Positions 1 through 8,171 of a DNA stretch of 57,073 nucleotides are shown here, piece by piece. The stretch is from contig JAEYMI010000003.1 of NCBI GenBank assembly GCA_023461275.1, positions 1 through 57,073 of the forward strand, in the 5' to 3' direction. The DNA comes from Actinomycetes bacterium. GTDB taxonomy: Bacteria > Actinomycetota > Actinomycetes > Mycobacteriales > Mycobacteriaceae. The stretch's first letter is position 1. Every line of letters starts with the position of its first letter. Made by a program: the position numbers and the translations under genes. Under the pieces are notes generated by a model. It did not search any database. It was not told the DNA's origin and saw only the letters and a program-made list of their open reading frames with translations.

Positions 1-479
1 TCGATCTGTCGAAGTTGCGGTATCACAAGATCGTGTTGATGGCCGATGCCGATGTCGACGGTCAGCACATCGCGACGCTGCTGTTGACGTTGTTGTTCCG
101 GTTCATGAAGCCGCTGATCGAGCATGGGCACGTCTATCTGGCGCAGCCGCCGCTCTACAAACTCAAGTGGCAGAAGAGCGAACCGGAATTCGCCTACTCC
201 GATCGCGAACGCGACGGACTTCTCGAACAGGGCCGTGCCACCGGACGCAAGATCAACACCGACGACGGCATCCAGCGTTACAAGGGTCTCGGCGAGATGA
301 ACGCCAAGGAACTGTGGGAGACCACCATGGACCCGGCCGTGCGCGTACTGCGTCAGGTCACGCTCGACGACGCCGCGGCCGCCGACGAACTGTTCTCCGT
401 CCTGATGGGTGAAGACGTGGCCGCGCGTCGCAGCTTCATCGCCCGGAACGCGAAAGACGTTCGCTTCCTCGATGTCTGA
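1..479 (+). CDS. gyrB: DNA gyrase subunit B, C-terminal part
   Basis: This is the 3' end of gyrB; the 5' part lies outside the window, and the reading frame enters at base 3. GyrB is the ATPase subunit of gyrase and works with GyrA to introduce negative supercoils. The visible part has the TOPRIM metal-binding stretch LMADADVDGQHI near its start and the conserved C-terminal block QRYKGLGEMNAKELWETTMD followed by VRVLRQVTLDDA. It ends at TGA 477-479, 168 bp before gyrA on the same strand, the usual gyrB-gyrA order. Truncated only by the window edge. Confidence 0.97.
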   Translation, partial: DLSKLRYHKIVLMADADVDGQHIATLLLTLLFRFMKPLIEHGHVYLAQPPLYKLKWQKSEPEFAYSDRERDGLLEQGRATGRKINTDDGIQRYKGLGEMNAKELWETTMDPAVRVLRQVTLDDAAAADELFSVLMGEDVAARRSFIARNAKDVRFLDV

Positions 480-487
480 CATCCATG

Positions 488-618
488 GGTCTCGATACAC
501 GGCTCCTTCGTCGCCGCACTCGACCAGCGGTTCACCACGCTGGTCGAGTAGCCGCGTAACCCTGTGCCGGTCGAGTAGCCGCGTCGCGAGCGCAGCGAGC
601 ACGCAGCGTATCGAGACC
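488..618. repeat. Palindromic intergenic repeat between gyrB and gyrA
   Basis: An outer 11-bp perfect inverted repeat (GGTCTCGATAC at 488-498, GTATCGAGACC at 608-618) encloses an inner 11-bp perfect inverted repeat (CTCGACCAGCG at 519-529, CGCTGGTCGAG at 538-548). A further GGTCGAGTAGCC lies near 569-580. Related arms recur at 35008-35055, 35191-35240 and 56458-56502, so this is one member of a dispersed family. It fills most of the gyrB-gyrA gap and contains no ORF worth calling. A REP-like or small non-autonomous element is the best description. Confidence 0.75.
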
Positions 619-647
619 ACCACGCCAACCACCAGAGAAGGTCACTG

Positions 648-3146
648 ATGACTGACACCACACTGCCCCCGGCCGGGGGAGAAGGCGACCGCATCGAACC
701 GGTCGATCTCGGCCAGGAGATGCAGAACAGCTACATCGACTACGCGATGAGCGTCATCGTCGGTCGCGCGCTGCCGGAAGTCCGTGACGGACTCAAGCCG
801 GTGCACCGACGCCTGCTCTACGCCTCCTACGACGCCGGGTTCCGTCCCGATCGCAGCTACGTGAAATCGGCGAAACCCGTTGCCGAGACGATGGGTAACT
901 ACCATCCGCACGGCGACTCGTCGATCTACGACGCCCTGTGCCGCATGGCGCAGCCGTGGTCGATGCGCTACCCGCTCGTCGACGGTCAGGGCAACTTCGG
1001 TTCCCGCGGCAACGACGGCCCCGCCGCGATGCGTTACACCGAGGCCCGCCTCACCCCGCTGGCGATGGAGATGTTGCGCGACATCGACGAGGAGACAGTC
1101 GATTTCGTCCCGAACTACGACGGCAAGGCCAACGAGCCGACGGTGCTGCCGTCGCGCATCCCGAACCTGCTGATCAACGGATCCGGCGGTATCGCCGTCG
1201 GTATGGCCACCAACATCCCGCCGCACAACCTCACCGAGGTTGCCAACGCGGTGTTCTGGGCGCTCGAGCATCCCGACGCCAACGACGAAGAGTTGCTCGA
1301 TGCCTGCATGGAAGCGGTCAAGGGACCCGACTTCCCCACGGCCGGACTGATTGTCGGCGGCCAGGGCATCCGCGACGCCTACACCACCGGACGCGGCAGC
1401 ATCCGGATGCGCAGCGTCGTCGACATCGAGGAGAACAAGGGCACCACCACCCTCGTCGTCACCGAGCTGCCCTACCAGGTCAACCCGGACAACCTGATCC
1501 AATCGATCGCCGAACAGGTCAACGAAGGAAAACTCAAGGGCATCAGCCGAATTGAGGATCAGTCGTCGGACCGTGTCGGCATGCGCATCGTGGTCACGCT
1601 GCGTCGTGACGCGGTGGCCAAGGTGGTGCTGAACAACCTCTACAAGCACAGCCAGCTGCAGACCAGCTTCGGCGCCAACATGCTGTCCATCGTCGACGGT
1701 GTGCCGCGCACCCTGCGTCTGGATCAGATGATCCGACTTTATGTGGCGCATCAGATCGAGGTCATCGTCCGGCGTACCCGCTACCGGTTGCGCAAGGCCG
1801 AAGAACGCGCGCACATCCTGCGCGGTCTGGTGAAAGCCCTTGACGCCCTTGATGAAGTGATCGCGTTGATCCGCGCGTCGGCCAACACCGACGAGGCTCG
1901 CCAGGGCCTGATCGGGTTGCTTGACATCGACGACATCCAGGCCGACGCCATCCTCGCGATGCAGCTGCGTCGTCTCTCGGCGTTGGAACGACAGAAGATC
2001 ATCGACGAGTTGGCCGAGATCGAACTCGAAATCGCCGACTACAAAGACATTCTCGCCAAGCCCGAACGTCAGCGCGCCATCGTGCGTGACGAGCTGATGA
2101 AGGTCGTCGAGAAGTACGGCGACGAGCGTCGCACCAAAATCATCGCCGCAGACGGGGATGTGTCCGACGAGGACCTCATCGCGCGCGAGGACGTGGTGGT
2201 CACCATCACCGAAACCGGCTATGCCAAGCGCACCAAGACCGACCTGTACCGCAGTCAGCGACGCGGCGGCAAGGGTGTCCAGGGTGCCGGCCTCAAGCAG
2301 GACGACATCGTCGCCCACTTCTTCGTGTGCTCCACCCACGACTGGATCCTGTTCTTCACCACCAAGGGTCGGGTCTACCGGGCGAAAGCCTACGAACTGC
2401 CCGAGGCCAACCGCACCGCGCGCGGCCAGCACGTCGCCAACCTGCTGGCCTTCCAGCCGGAGGAGCGTATCGCACAGGTCATCCAGCTCAAGACCTACGC
2501 CGACGCCCCCTACCTGGTGCTGGCCACCCGCAACGGTCTGGTGAAGAAGTCCAAGCTCGAGGACTTCGATTCCAACCGTTCCGGTGGCATCGCCGCGATC
2601 AACCTCCGTGGTGAGGACGAGCTCGTCGGTGCGCAGCTGTGCAGCGCCGACGACGATCTGCTGCTGGTCTCGCAGAAGGGCCAATCGATCCGGTTCCACG
2701 CCGACGACGAGGCACTGCGCCCGATGGGTCGCCAGACCTCCGGCGTGCAGGGCATGCGGTTCAACGGCGACGACGAGCTGTTGTCCCTCAACGTGGTCCG
2801 CGAGGACACCTACCTGCTGGTCGCGACGTCGGGTGGCTATGCCAAGCGCACCGCGATGGACGACTATCCGGTCCAGGGCCGCGGCGGCAAGGGCGTGCTG
2901 ACCATCGCCCATGACCGTCGACGCGGCACACTCATCGGGGCGCTCATCGTCGACGACGACACCGAGCTCTACGCCATCACCTCTGGCGGCGGAGTGATTC
3001 GTACCCATGCGAAGCAGGTTCGTAAGGCCGGGCGCCAGACGAAGGGCGTGCGACTGATGAACCTCGACGAGGGCGCCACGTTGCTGGCCATCGCGCGCAA
3101 TGCCGACGAAGAGGAACAGCAGAGCAGCGACGGTGGCGAGGCCTGA
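648..3146 (+). CDS. gyrA: DNA gyrase subunit A
   Basis: 832 aa, normal length for GyrA, the DNA breakage-reunion subunit. The catalytic tyrosine is Tyr130 in AAMRYTEARL. The quinolone-determining region reads GNYHPHGDSSIYD (about residues 83-95) and keeps the Ser and Asp associated with susceptibility (Ser92, Asp95 here). The C-terminal domain carries the GyrA-box QRRGGKG at 537-543, needed for DNA wrapping. The ATG follows AGAAGG at a suitable distance. A very long antisense ORF covers this gene and is a GC-bias shadow. Nothing is broken or unusual in the protein. Confidence 0.98.
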   Translation: MTDTTLPPAGGEGDRIEPVDLGQEMQNSYIDYAMSVIVGRALPEVRDGLKPVHRRLLYASYDAGFRPDRSYVKSAKPVAETMGNYHPHGDSSIYDALCRMAQPWSMRYPLVDGQGNFGSRGNDGPAAMRYTEARLTPLAMEMLRDIDEETVDFVPNYDGKANEPTVLPSRIPNLLINGSGGIAVGMATNIPPHNLTEVANAVFWALEHPDANDEELLDACMEAVKGPDFPTAGLIVGGQGIRDAYTTGRGSIRMRSVVDIEENKGTTTLVVTELPYQVNPDNLIQSIAEQVNEGKLKGISRIEDQSSDRVGMRIVVTLRRDAVAKVVLNNLYKHSQLQTSFGANMLSIVDGVPRTLRLDQMIRLYVAHQIEVIVRRTRYRLRKAEERAHILRGLVKALDALDEVIALIRASANTDEARQGLIGLLDIDDIQADAILAMQLRRLSALERQKIIDELAEIELEIADYKDILAKPERQRAIVRDELMKVVEKYGDERRTKIIAADGDVSDEDLIAREDVVVTITETGYAKRTKTDLYRSQRRGGKGVQGAGLKQDDIVAHFFVCSTHDWILFFTTKGRVYRAKAYELPEANRTARGQHVANLLAFQPEERIAQVIQLKTYADAPYLVLATRNGLVKKSKLEDFDSNRSGGIAAINLRGEDELVGAQLCSADDDLLLVSQKGQSIRFHADDEALRPMGRQTSGVQGMRFNGDDELLSLNVVREDTYLLVATSGGYAKRTAMDDYPVQGRGGKGVLTIAHDRRRGTLIGALIVDDDTELYAITSGGGVIRTHAKQVRKAGRQTKGVRLMNLDEGATLLAIARNADEEEQQSSDGGEA

Positions 3147-3238
3147 TCGCGACACCAGCGTCGTACGCGTGAACACAAGGTGAGTTCCACAACAGTTAGG
3201 GTGGACACGATGCAGGGTCGCCGAGTGAGGGAATGCCA

Positions 3239-4375
3239 GTGAGCACACCGAACGAACCGGACAACAAGCAGTCCACGCCTGACGGTACGGGACCGAAGGG
3301 GGCGGCTGCCGGTCCGTCCAAGAACGCCCCCAAGGGTGGGTTGGTGCCGCCGTGGCAGCGTGGTCCGGGCCCGTCCGGCGGTCCCAAGCCGGCGCCGGGT
3401 GCCAACGGCAATGCTGCTTCCGCCCGCCCCCAGGGCGGCGGACTCGGGCCCGGTTCGGCACCCAAACCCGGCCCCCAGCCGCCCAAGCCACCGGTACCGC
3501 CTACGCAGCCCGTGCCTGCCAAGCCGATGGCCAATTCGTCGTCGGCACCCGTCGGTGATGCCCAGGCGGTGGCCGGCAGCAAAGACCGGCCCACCCCGGC
3601 CAACGGCGTTCAACAGGGCAACGGCATTCCGGCCGGTAACGGAGCTCAGCCGGGCACCGCGCCCAAGCCGGGTAACGGGGTTCAGTCGACGCCGGCAGGT
3701 GTCAACGGCACCGCCAACGGCCGGCCGGGACCGCCGCCGCGTGGTGTGGTGTCCAGCGGAACCGCAGCTGCCAGCATGGGTGGCCAGCAGGCACCGGTGG
3801 GTACCCCCGAACGTTCGGGCGGCGGAATGGCCACGGCCACCGAGGCGCCGGCCAAGTTCGTCGAATCCCCGACCCGCACCATCTCCCGGGACAACATCCC
3901 GACGACCAGCCTGCCCAACCTCGACGCGATCCACCACGTCGACGACACCAAGCCCGTGCAGCTGCCGCCCAGTGCACCGCGCTCGGCGCCGGTTCAGGTC
4001 GGTGCGACGCAGCCCCTGCGTGCGGCCGTGCAGATCCGTCGGATCGATCCGTGGGCCACGTTCAAGATCACCGCGGTGCTCGCCGTCGCGGGATTCTTCA
4101 TCTGGATGATCTCGGTCGCCGTGCTCTACCTCATCCTCGACGGCATGGGCGTCTGGGACCAGGTCAACTCGAGCTTCGGCACGTTGGTGACCGCCGACGG
4201 CTCGAGCAGCGGCGGCGACATCATCGGCGCCGGAACGGTCTTCGGGTACGCGATTCTGCTCGGAGCGATCAACGCGATCCTGCTGACCGCACTGGCCACT
4301 GTCGGCGCCTACATCTACAACCTGTGCGCCGACCTCATCGGTGGTGCGGAAATCACTCTCGCCGACCTCGATTGA
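3239..4375 (+). CDS. DUF3566 membrane protein with a long Pro/Gly/Asn-rich N-terminus
   Basis: About 378 aa. The first 250 or so residues are low-complexity and rich in Pro, Gly, Ala and Asn, probably disordered and cytoplasmic. The last 110 residues form the DUF3566 domain with two membrane segments (FKITAVLAVAGFFIWMISVA and VFGYAILLGAINAILLTAL). This is the gene found directly after gyrA in mycobacteria (Rv0007 position). GTG 3239 is preferred over ATG 3233 because GAGGGA at 3227-3232 is 6 nt upstream of the GTG but abuts the ATG. The function is not established; the position beside cell-division genes is suggestive only. A TAGGGT box at 3197-3202 may be its -10. Confidence 0.9.
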   Translation: MSTPNEPDNKQSTPDGTGPKGAAAGPSKNAPKGGLVPPWQRGPGPSGGPKPAPGANGNAASARPQGGGLGPGSAPKPGPQPPKPPVPPTQPVPAKPMANSSSAPVGDAQAVAGSKDRPTPANGVQQGNGIPAGNGAQPGTAPKPGNGVQSTPAGVNGTANGRPGPPPRGVVSSGTAAASMGGQQAPVGTPERSGGGMATATEAPAKFVESPTRTISRDNIPTTSLPNLDAIHHVDDTKPVQLPPSAPRSAPVQVGATQPLRAAVQIRRIDPWATFKITAVLAVAGFFIWMISVAVLYLILDGMGVWDQVNSSFGTLVTADGSSSGGDIIGAGTVFGYAILLGAINAILLTALATVGAYIYNLCADLIGGAEITLADLD

Positions 4376-4396
4376 CGCACCTGACTTTCGTCACAG

Positions 4397-4434
4397 AACG
4401 GCTGCTGGAGTACACCTCCAGCAGCCGTTTTGGT
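4397..4434 (+). terminator. Rho-independent terminator after the DUF3566 gene
   Basis: A perfect 14-bp stem (4397-4410 with 4416-4429) and a 5-nt loop TACAC, followed by TTTGG. It begins 21 bp after the DUF3566 stop codon and ends just before the tRNA-Ile promoter. Confidence 0.88.
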
Positions 4435-4459
4435 TGTGGAGGAGGGTGTCGGGTAATCT
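4430..4459 (+). promoter_or_regulatory. Candidate promoter of tRNA-Ile
   Basis: TTGGTT (4430-4435), an 18-bp spacer and TAATCT (4454-4459). The predicted start near 4466 is about 9 nt before the mature tRNA. Based on consensus matching only. Confidence 0.5.
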
Positions 4460-4474
4460 GACTCCTCGGTTCAC

Positions 4475-4548
4475 GGGCCTATAGCTCAGGCGGTTAGAGC
4501 GCTTCGCTGATAACGAAGAGGTCGGAGGTTCAAGTCCTCCTAGGCCCA
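4475..4548 (+). tRNA. tRNA-Ile (GAT)
   Basis: 74 nt cloverleaf. Acceptor arms GGGCCTA (4475-4481) and TAGGCCC (4541-4547), discriminator A4548, anticodon stem CTTCG/CGAAG with loop CTGATAA and anticodon GAT at 4509-4511, T-arm GGAGG-TTCAAGT-CCTCC. The 3' CCA is not encoded. First of the Ile-Ala pair typical after gyrA. Confidence 0.97.
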
Positions 4549-4619
4549 CTGGGATGAACTGCTGCAGCGCTTTCGCGCCGCGCGTCGATCCCGACCCGAA
4601 CGCCGGTTGACCCCGGCAC

Positions 4620-4695
4620 GGGGCCTTAGCTCAGTTGGTAGAGCGCTGCCTTTGCAAGGCAGATGTCAGGAGTTCGAATCTCCTAGGCTCCACCA
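4620..4695 (+). tRNA. tRNA-Ala (TGC)
   Basis: Acceptor GGGGCCT (4620-4626) pairs with AGGCTCC (4685-4691), giving the G3:U70 pair that marks alanine tRNAs. Anticodon TGC at 4653-4655 in stem CTGCC/GGCAG. Discriminator A4692 and an encoded CCA at 4693-4695, unlike the tRNA-Ile next to it. A run of five T follows directly. Confidence 0.97.
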
Positions 4696-4830
4696 TTTTT
4701 CCCGACCTCCCGTTTCGGGCGGTTCTTTCCGACCGCACGCCGTCGCTCATTTATCTCCGTAGTTCTGGTCGCGATATGAGACCAAAAGCACGGAGCTGAG
4801 GCGGATCACTCACCCGCGGCACCTGACCGG

Positions 4831-6027
4831 TTACGCGCGGGATTTCCACGTCGACCGCCGATACAACGGCAGCCCGCAGAGAGCGGCAACGATCAGCACG
4901 CCGCAAGCCATCGCGGGCAGCGCCTGGTAGCCCAGCGCCTCGGCCAGAAACGACGGCACGATCGCGCCGATCACCGCGCCGGCGGCGATGATCCCGTTCA
5001 GCAAGCCCATCGCCGACCCCTCGGTGCCGGGGGTCACCTGCACGATCATCATCGTTGCCGCAACCACCTCGAGCGCATACGCGGTTGCGGCCAGGATCAG
5101 GGCCACCGAGCCGATGACCGGCTTGCCGGGCAGGTGAAAGGCCACCGCGGCGGCCATCGCACCGAAGGCGACGATGGTCGCGGCGATCCCGACACCGAAG
5201 ACCACCCCCGGTCCGGTCCGGTTGGCCAGCGTTCCGGCGAATGGATAGAGCAGCGTGCCGCCCGCGGCACCCACCAGGAACAGAATCGACGCGGTCGACG
5301 GGCTGACGTCGAAGCCGTCCCGCATCACCAGCGGCACCACATTGAAGAAGGTCTGCACGCCGGTCATCGTGAGCAGCCAGGTCAGCAGAAAGACGCCGTA
5401 GATGCTCTTGAGTGCACCCAACCCGTGCCCGGCCGGCTTCGCCGCCGATGACCCGTCGGTCGCGTCGGCGGCCGGGTGCACTGCGCTGAGGGCGGGCAGT
5501 CCGATCCTGCCCAGGCCGAAGCCGGCCAGCAGCAGCACCGCGGTGACCAGCCAGCCCAGTTTCAGATGGCTGGCGGCGACGGCCGCGATCAACAAGCCCG
5601 CCACCTGGCCGGCGCTGTACGCGAGCCGGAACCAGCTGATGCGATTGTTCCACTCCGCCTTCGGTTTTGATTCGACGATGAACAGTCCCGCCACCGTCCC
5701 GGCCAGAGAGCCCGCGCCGCCGAAGACCAGAGCCAGAGCGGCCCACAGCCATACGTCGTGGGCGAAGGCGAAACCGGCGACCGTGAGCGCCATCAGCGGA
5801 AAGCACCCGAGAAACACCAGTCGCTGGCGTCCGGTGCGATCGGCGAGCGAGCCGAGTGCCGGCGCGAACAGTCCGCCCGCGTAGAACGCCGCGACCACGA
5901 TGCCCACCAGGGTGGCACCGTTGCGGCCGCCGTCCTCCACGGTCAGAGGGATCAGGATCGGCGCGACACCGAGCACCATCGTGCCGACAATTGCGTAGGC
6001 CGAGTACCAGGGTTCAGTCCATCGCAT
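4831..6027 (-). CDS. MFS transporter
   Basis: 398 aa with about 12 predicted hydrophobic segments, the usual size for a major facilitator exporter. The loop after the second segment has GSLADRTGRQR, matching MFS motif A. The substrate cannot be read from sequence; the fold resembles drug or sugar exporters of the YbfB/MdtG type. It is convergent with the tRNA pair and divergent from the HAD phosphatase at 6140. It is not part of the conserved gyrA-cwsA neighbourhood of mycobacteria, so it belongs to a lineage-specific insertion. ATG start at 6027. Confidence 0.88.
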   Translation of the reverse strand: MRWTEPWYSAYAIVGTMVLGVAPILIPLTVEDGGRNGATLVGIVVAAFYAGGLFAPALGSLADRTGRQRLVFLGCFPLMALTVAGFAFAHDVWLWAALALVFGGAGSLAGTVAGLFIVESKPKAEWNNRISWFRLAYSAGQVAGLLIAAVAASHLKLGWLVTAVLLLAGFGLGRIGLPALSAVHPAADATDGSSAAKPAGHGLGALKSIYGVFLLTWLLTMTGVQTFFNVVPLVMRDGFDVSPSTASILFLVGAAGGTLLYPFAGTLANRTGPGVVFGVGIAATIVAFGAMAAAVAFHLPGKPVIGSVALILAATAYALEVVAATMMIVQVTPGTEGSAMGLLNGIIAAGAVIGAIVPSFLAEALGYQALPAMACGVLIVAALCGLPLYRRSTWKSRA

Positions 6028-6063
6028 GTGACTCAGCGTATTTGGTTCTCGTCAGCGAATTGG

Positions 6064-6131
6064 TTCTTCCGCGTCGAACTCGCTGTTCCGGCACCTGCCG
6101 GTGGCGGACGATCGAATCCGACGCGGAAGAA
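6064..6131. promoter_or_regulatory. Inverted repeat between divergent MFS and HAD genes
   Basis: A 13-bp perfect inverted repeat, TTCTTCCGCGTCG (6064-6076) and CGACGCGGAAGAA (6119-6131), spaced by 42 bp, with a smaller CCGGCA..TGCCGG palindrome between the arms. It sits exactly in the divergent intergenic region, so a shared operator or looping site is possible; the right arm also overlaps the likely ribosome-binding region of the HAD gene. Confidence 0.4.
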
Positions 6132-6139
6132 GCGAACGG

Positions 6140-6601
6140 ATGCCCACGGCTAGAGTCACCAACGTGCCCGAGCGTTCACCCGAACTTCCCGTCGCATGGA
6201 TCGTCGATCTCGACGGCACCCTCGCGCGGATGCAGGGCCGCAGTCCGTACGCGTGGCATCGCGTCGGCGAAGACCTGCCCAATGCCGCGGTGGTGATGGC
6301 CACCCAAGCGCTGCACGCGCACCCTGCTGTCGATGCGATCATCGCCGTGTCCGGGCGCGACGAGGTCGCACGACGCCAGACACACATGTGGCTCGACGCC
6401 CAGAACGTCCCGTTCACCGAACTCCACCTGCGCCCCACCGGCGACAACCGGCCCGACGAGATCGTCAAGCAGGAGATCTACTCGACGCGGATCGCTCCTC
6501 GGTTCAACGTCGTCGGGGTTCTCGACGACCGCGCAAAGGTCGTCGCCATGTGGCGAAGTCTTGGCCTGGTCTGCTTTCAGGTCGCCGACGGCGAATTCTG
6601 A
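6140..6601 (+). CDS. HAD-family phosphatase of the T4 polynucleotide kinase type
   Basis: 153 aa from ATG 6140. HAD motif I is VDLDGTLA with catalytic Asp23 and Asp25; motif II is the Ser in AVSGRDE; motif III/IV is the C-terminal VLDDRAKVVAMWRSLGLVCFQ. The pattern SGR..E, then WL....PF.EL..RP.GD.R.D..VK, then DDR..VV.MWR.LGL.CFQVA.G.F is that of the 3'-phosphatase domain of T4 Pnkp. The kinase domain is absent, so only phosphatase activity is expected, perhaps in nucleic-acid end repair or on small phosphoesters. An upstream in-frame GTG at 6101 would add 13 residues but falls inside the inverted repeat and looks less likely. Confidence 0.85.
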   Translation: MPTARVTNVPERSPELPVAWIVDLDGTLARMQGRSPYAWHRVGEDLPNAAVVMATQALHAHPAVDAIIAVSGRDEVARRQTHMWLDAQNVPFTELHLRPTGDNRPDEIVKQEIYSTRIAPRFNVVGVLDDRAKVVAMWRSLGLVCFQVADGEF

Positions 6602-6947
6602 TCGCCGAATTTCTGATTCACTCTGAGTGCGAAGAATTCGAGATCAAACAACGGTCACGTCCACAAGTCAGATCTGATCGGCGAAACAGAACCGACTAGC
6701 GCCGTTGGTTATCCGGCGATCATCTGCGCACGGACACGACTTCGCTTGTGCCACCGCGAGGTTCGGCAGAATCTAACAATCCAATACCGATACATAGCTG
6801 AGTGCGATTTAGCCCCATATTGCAGCGTTCATTGGCATAGTGTCCAAAAACGAGCGATCGGTCGTCGACACAATTCTCCGGGGGGAGAAGCTTCATCGAA
6901 GTCGGCGACACCGCGACAACGCTCGTACCAGAGGGGGAGTGGTGGGC
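6602..6947. other. 346-bp intergenic region before the GGDEF gene
   Basis: No convincing gene. It is less GC-rich than its neighbours, which suits a promoter region. It contains a perfect 10-bp palindrome TCAGATCTGA (6668-6677) and CACTCTGAGTG further upstream. An in-frame extension of the GGDEF ORF reaches a GTG at 6840 but has no ribosome-binding site. Confidence 0.5.
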
Positions 6948-8171
6948 GTGCAACCGGACAGGCGGCCGATGTCGTCGACCGATCCTGACGATCTGCCGTT
7001 GGATCGCTCAGACCTGGCCCGACAATTGAGGTTCTCCGAACCGCTCCAACGATGGTCGATCGCGGCCCTGACGCTGGTGTTCGGTGTGTGCGGGGCGCTC
7101 ACCCTCCTGAGTCCGGCCGGGACAGGCGGATCACCGGTCCGCACCGCCATCGGTCTCGCGGTGTCGCTGAGCACGATTCCGGCCGCCGTGTGGGTGGCCA
7201 GAGTCAACCTCGGAAGTCTGTGGATCACCAAGGAGTACTCGACCAGTACATTCGCCACCTGGTTCGTCGTCTACGCCGACGTGGCCGTCGGCCTCGTGCT
7301 CTCCGCCATGCGTGACCCGTGGTTGTCCTTGCACGGCACCACGATCTTCGCCGTCGTCGGCGGATTCGTCGCCCACTTCTCGGGCAAACGGGTGGTCGCT
7401 GCGCATCTGGCGTTCACCTCCGCGCTGATCGCCGTCTTCACGGGCGTGTTGCTGTTCCGAGGTCAGTACGTCGCGACGGTGATCTGGTTCGCCCTGGTGT
7501 CATTGGTGGCCGCGAACGCGACTGTTCTGCTGGTACGGGTCTACGCCGACGAATCGCGTCGAGCGCTGTTCCATCAGATGGTGTGGGCCAACACCGACGC
7601 GCTCACCACACTGCTGAACCGTCGGGGATTCCATTCCAGCGCATCAACACTCGTTCGATCGTCGTCGACGAGCATCGGGGTGGCCGTACTCGATATCGAC
7701 AACTACAAGCACATCAACGATGCCCACGGCCATGCGGTCGGCGACCATATTCTCGCGGAGTTCGGGTCTGCGTTGCGTTCCATCGCGAACCCGCGGATCG
7801 CGGTGGCCCGCATCGGCGGTGATGAGTTCGCGATAGCTGCCATCGTCGACGCCGCGCAGTTACGCACCTTGATCGAGAGTGTCCGCGCCATCACCCCGGA
7901 CCTGCTCGCCGGCGAGAACCTGACGATTAGCGCCGGTGCGGTGGTCCGGGCGTCGCCTGGTATGAGGTCCCAAGAAGTACTCGAGGCGTTCGTGACCGAC
8001 GCGATCGCAGTCGCCGACCGCGCTCTCTATGAAGCCAAGCGTGACGGTCGGAACACGGTGTGCGTCGTCGACGAGACGATCACCGTCCGATCTGATGGAT
8101 CAGGCAACTGCGATCTGGCACAGCCTCAGGCGAATTCGCGGTACAACTCCGGGAGGAAGCCGGCGAGGTGA
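6948..8171 (+). CDS. Membrane-bound GGDEF protein, probable diguanylate cyclase
   Basis: About 407 aa. Several hydrophobic helices in the first 200 residues form a membrane sensor, followed by a C-terminal GGDEF domain. The signature GGDEF is intact (residues 290-294) with the substrate-binding LDIDNYKHIND..GHAVGD upstream, so c-di-GMP synthesis is expected. The RxxD inhibitory site normally found just before GGDEF is not present (ANPRIAVAR instead), so product inhibition may be lost. Starts GTG 6939, 6942, 6948 and ATG 6969 are all in frame; 6948 has the best spacing from GAGGGGGAG at 6931-6939. Its last 46 bp overlap the convergent gene at 8126. Confidence 0.87.
   Translation: MQPDRRPMSSTDPDDLPLDRSDLARQLRFSEPLQRWSIAALTLVFGVCGALTLLSPAGTGGSPVRTAIGLAVSLSTIPAAVWVARVNLGSLWITKEYSTSTFATWFVVYADVAVGLVLSAMRDPWLSLHGTTIFAVVGGFVAHFSGKRVVAAHLAFTSALIAVFTGVLLFRGQYVATVIWFALVSLVAANATVLLVRVYADESRRALFHQMVWANTDALTTLLNRRGFHSSASTLVRSSSTSIGVAVLDIDNYKHINDAHGHAVGDHILAEFGSALRSIANPRIAVARIGGDEFAIAAIVDAAQLRTLIESVRAITPDLLAGENLTISAGAVVRASPGMRSQEVLEAFVTDAIAVADRALYEAKRDGRNTVCVVDETITVRSDGSGNCDLAQPQANSRYNSGRKPAR

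Noticed and set aside
880..935. Quinolone-resistance substitution in GyrA
   Set aside because: The region reads GDSSIYD; the Ser and Asp linked to susceptibility are kept, and Ser at the Mycobacterium Ala90 position is a common natural residue.
642..3491. 949-codon minus-strand ORF antisense to gyrA
   Set aside because: It mirrors the codon structure of gyrA in high-GC DNA, has no recognisable domain and covers an unmistakable gene.
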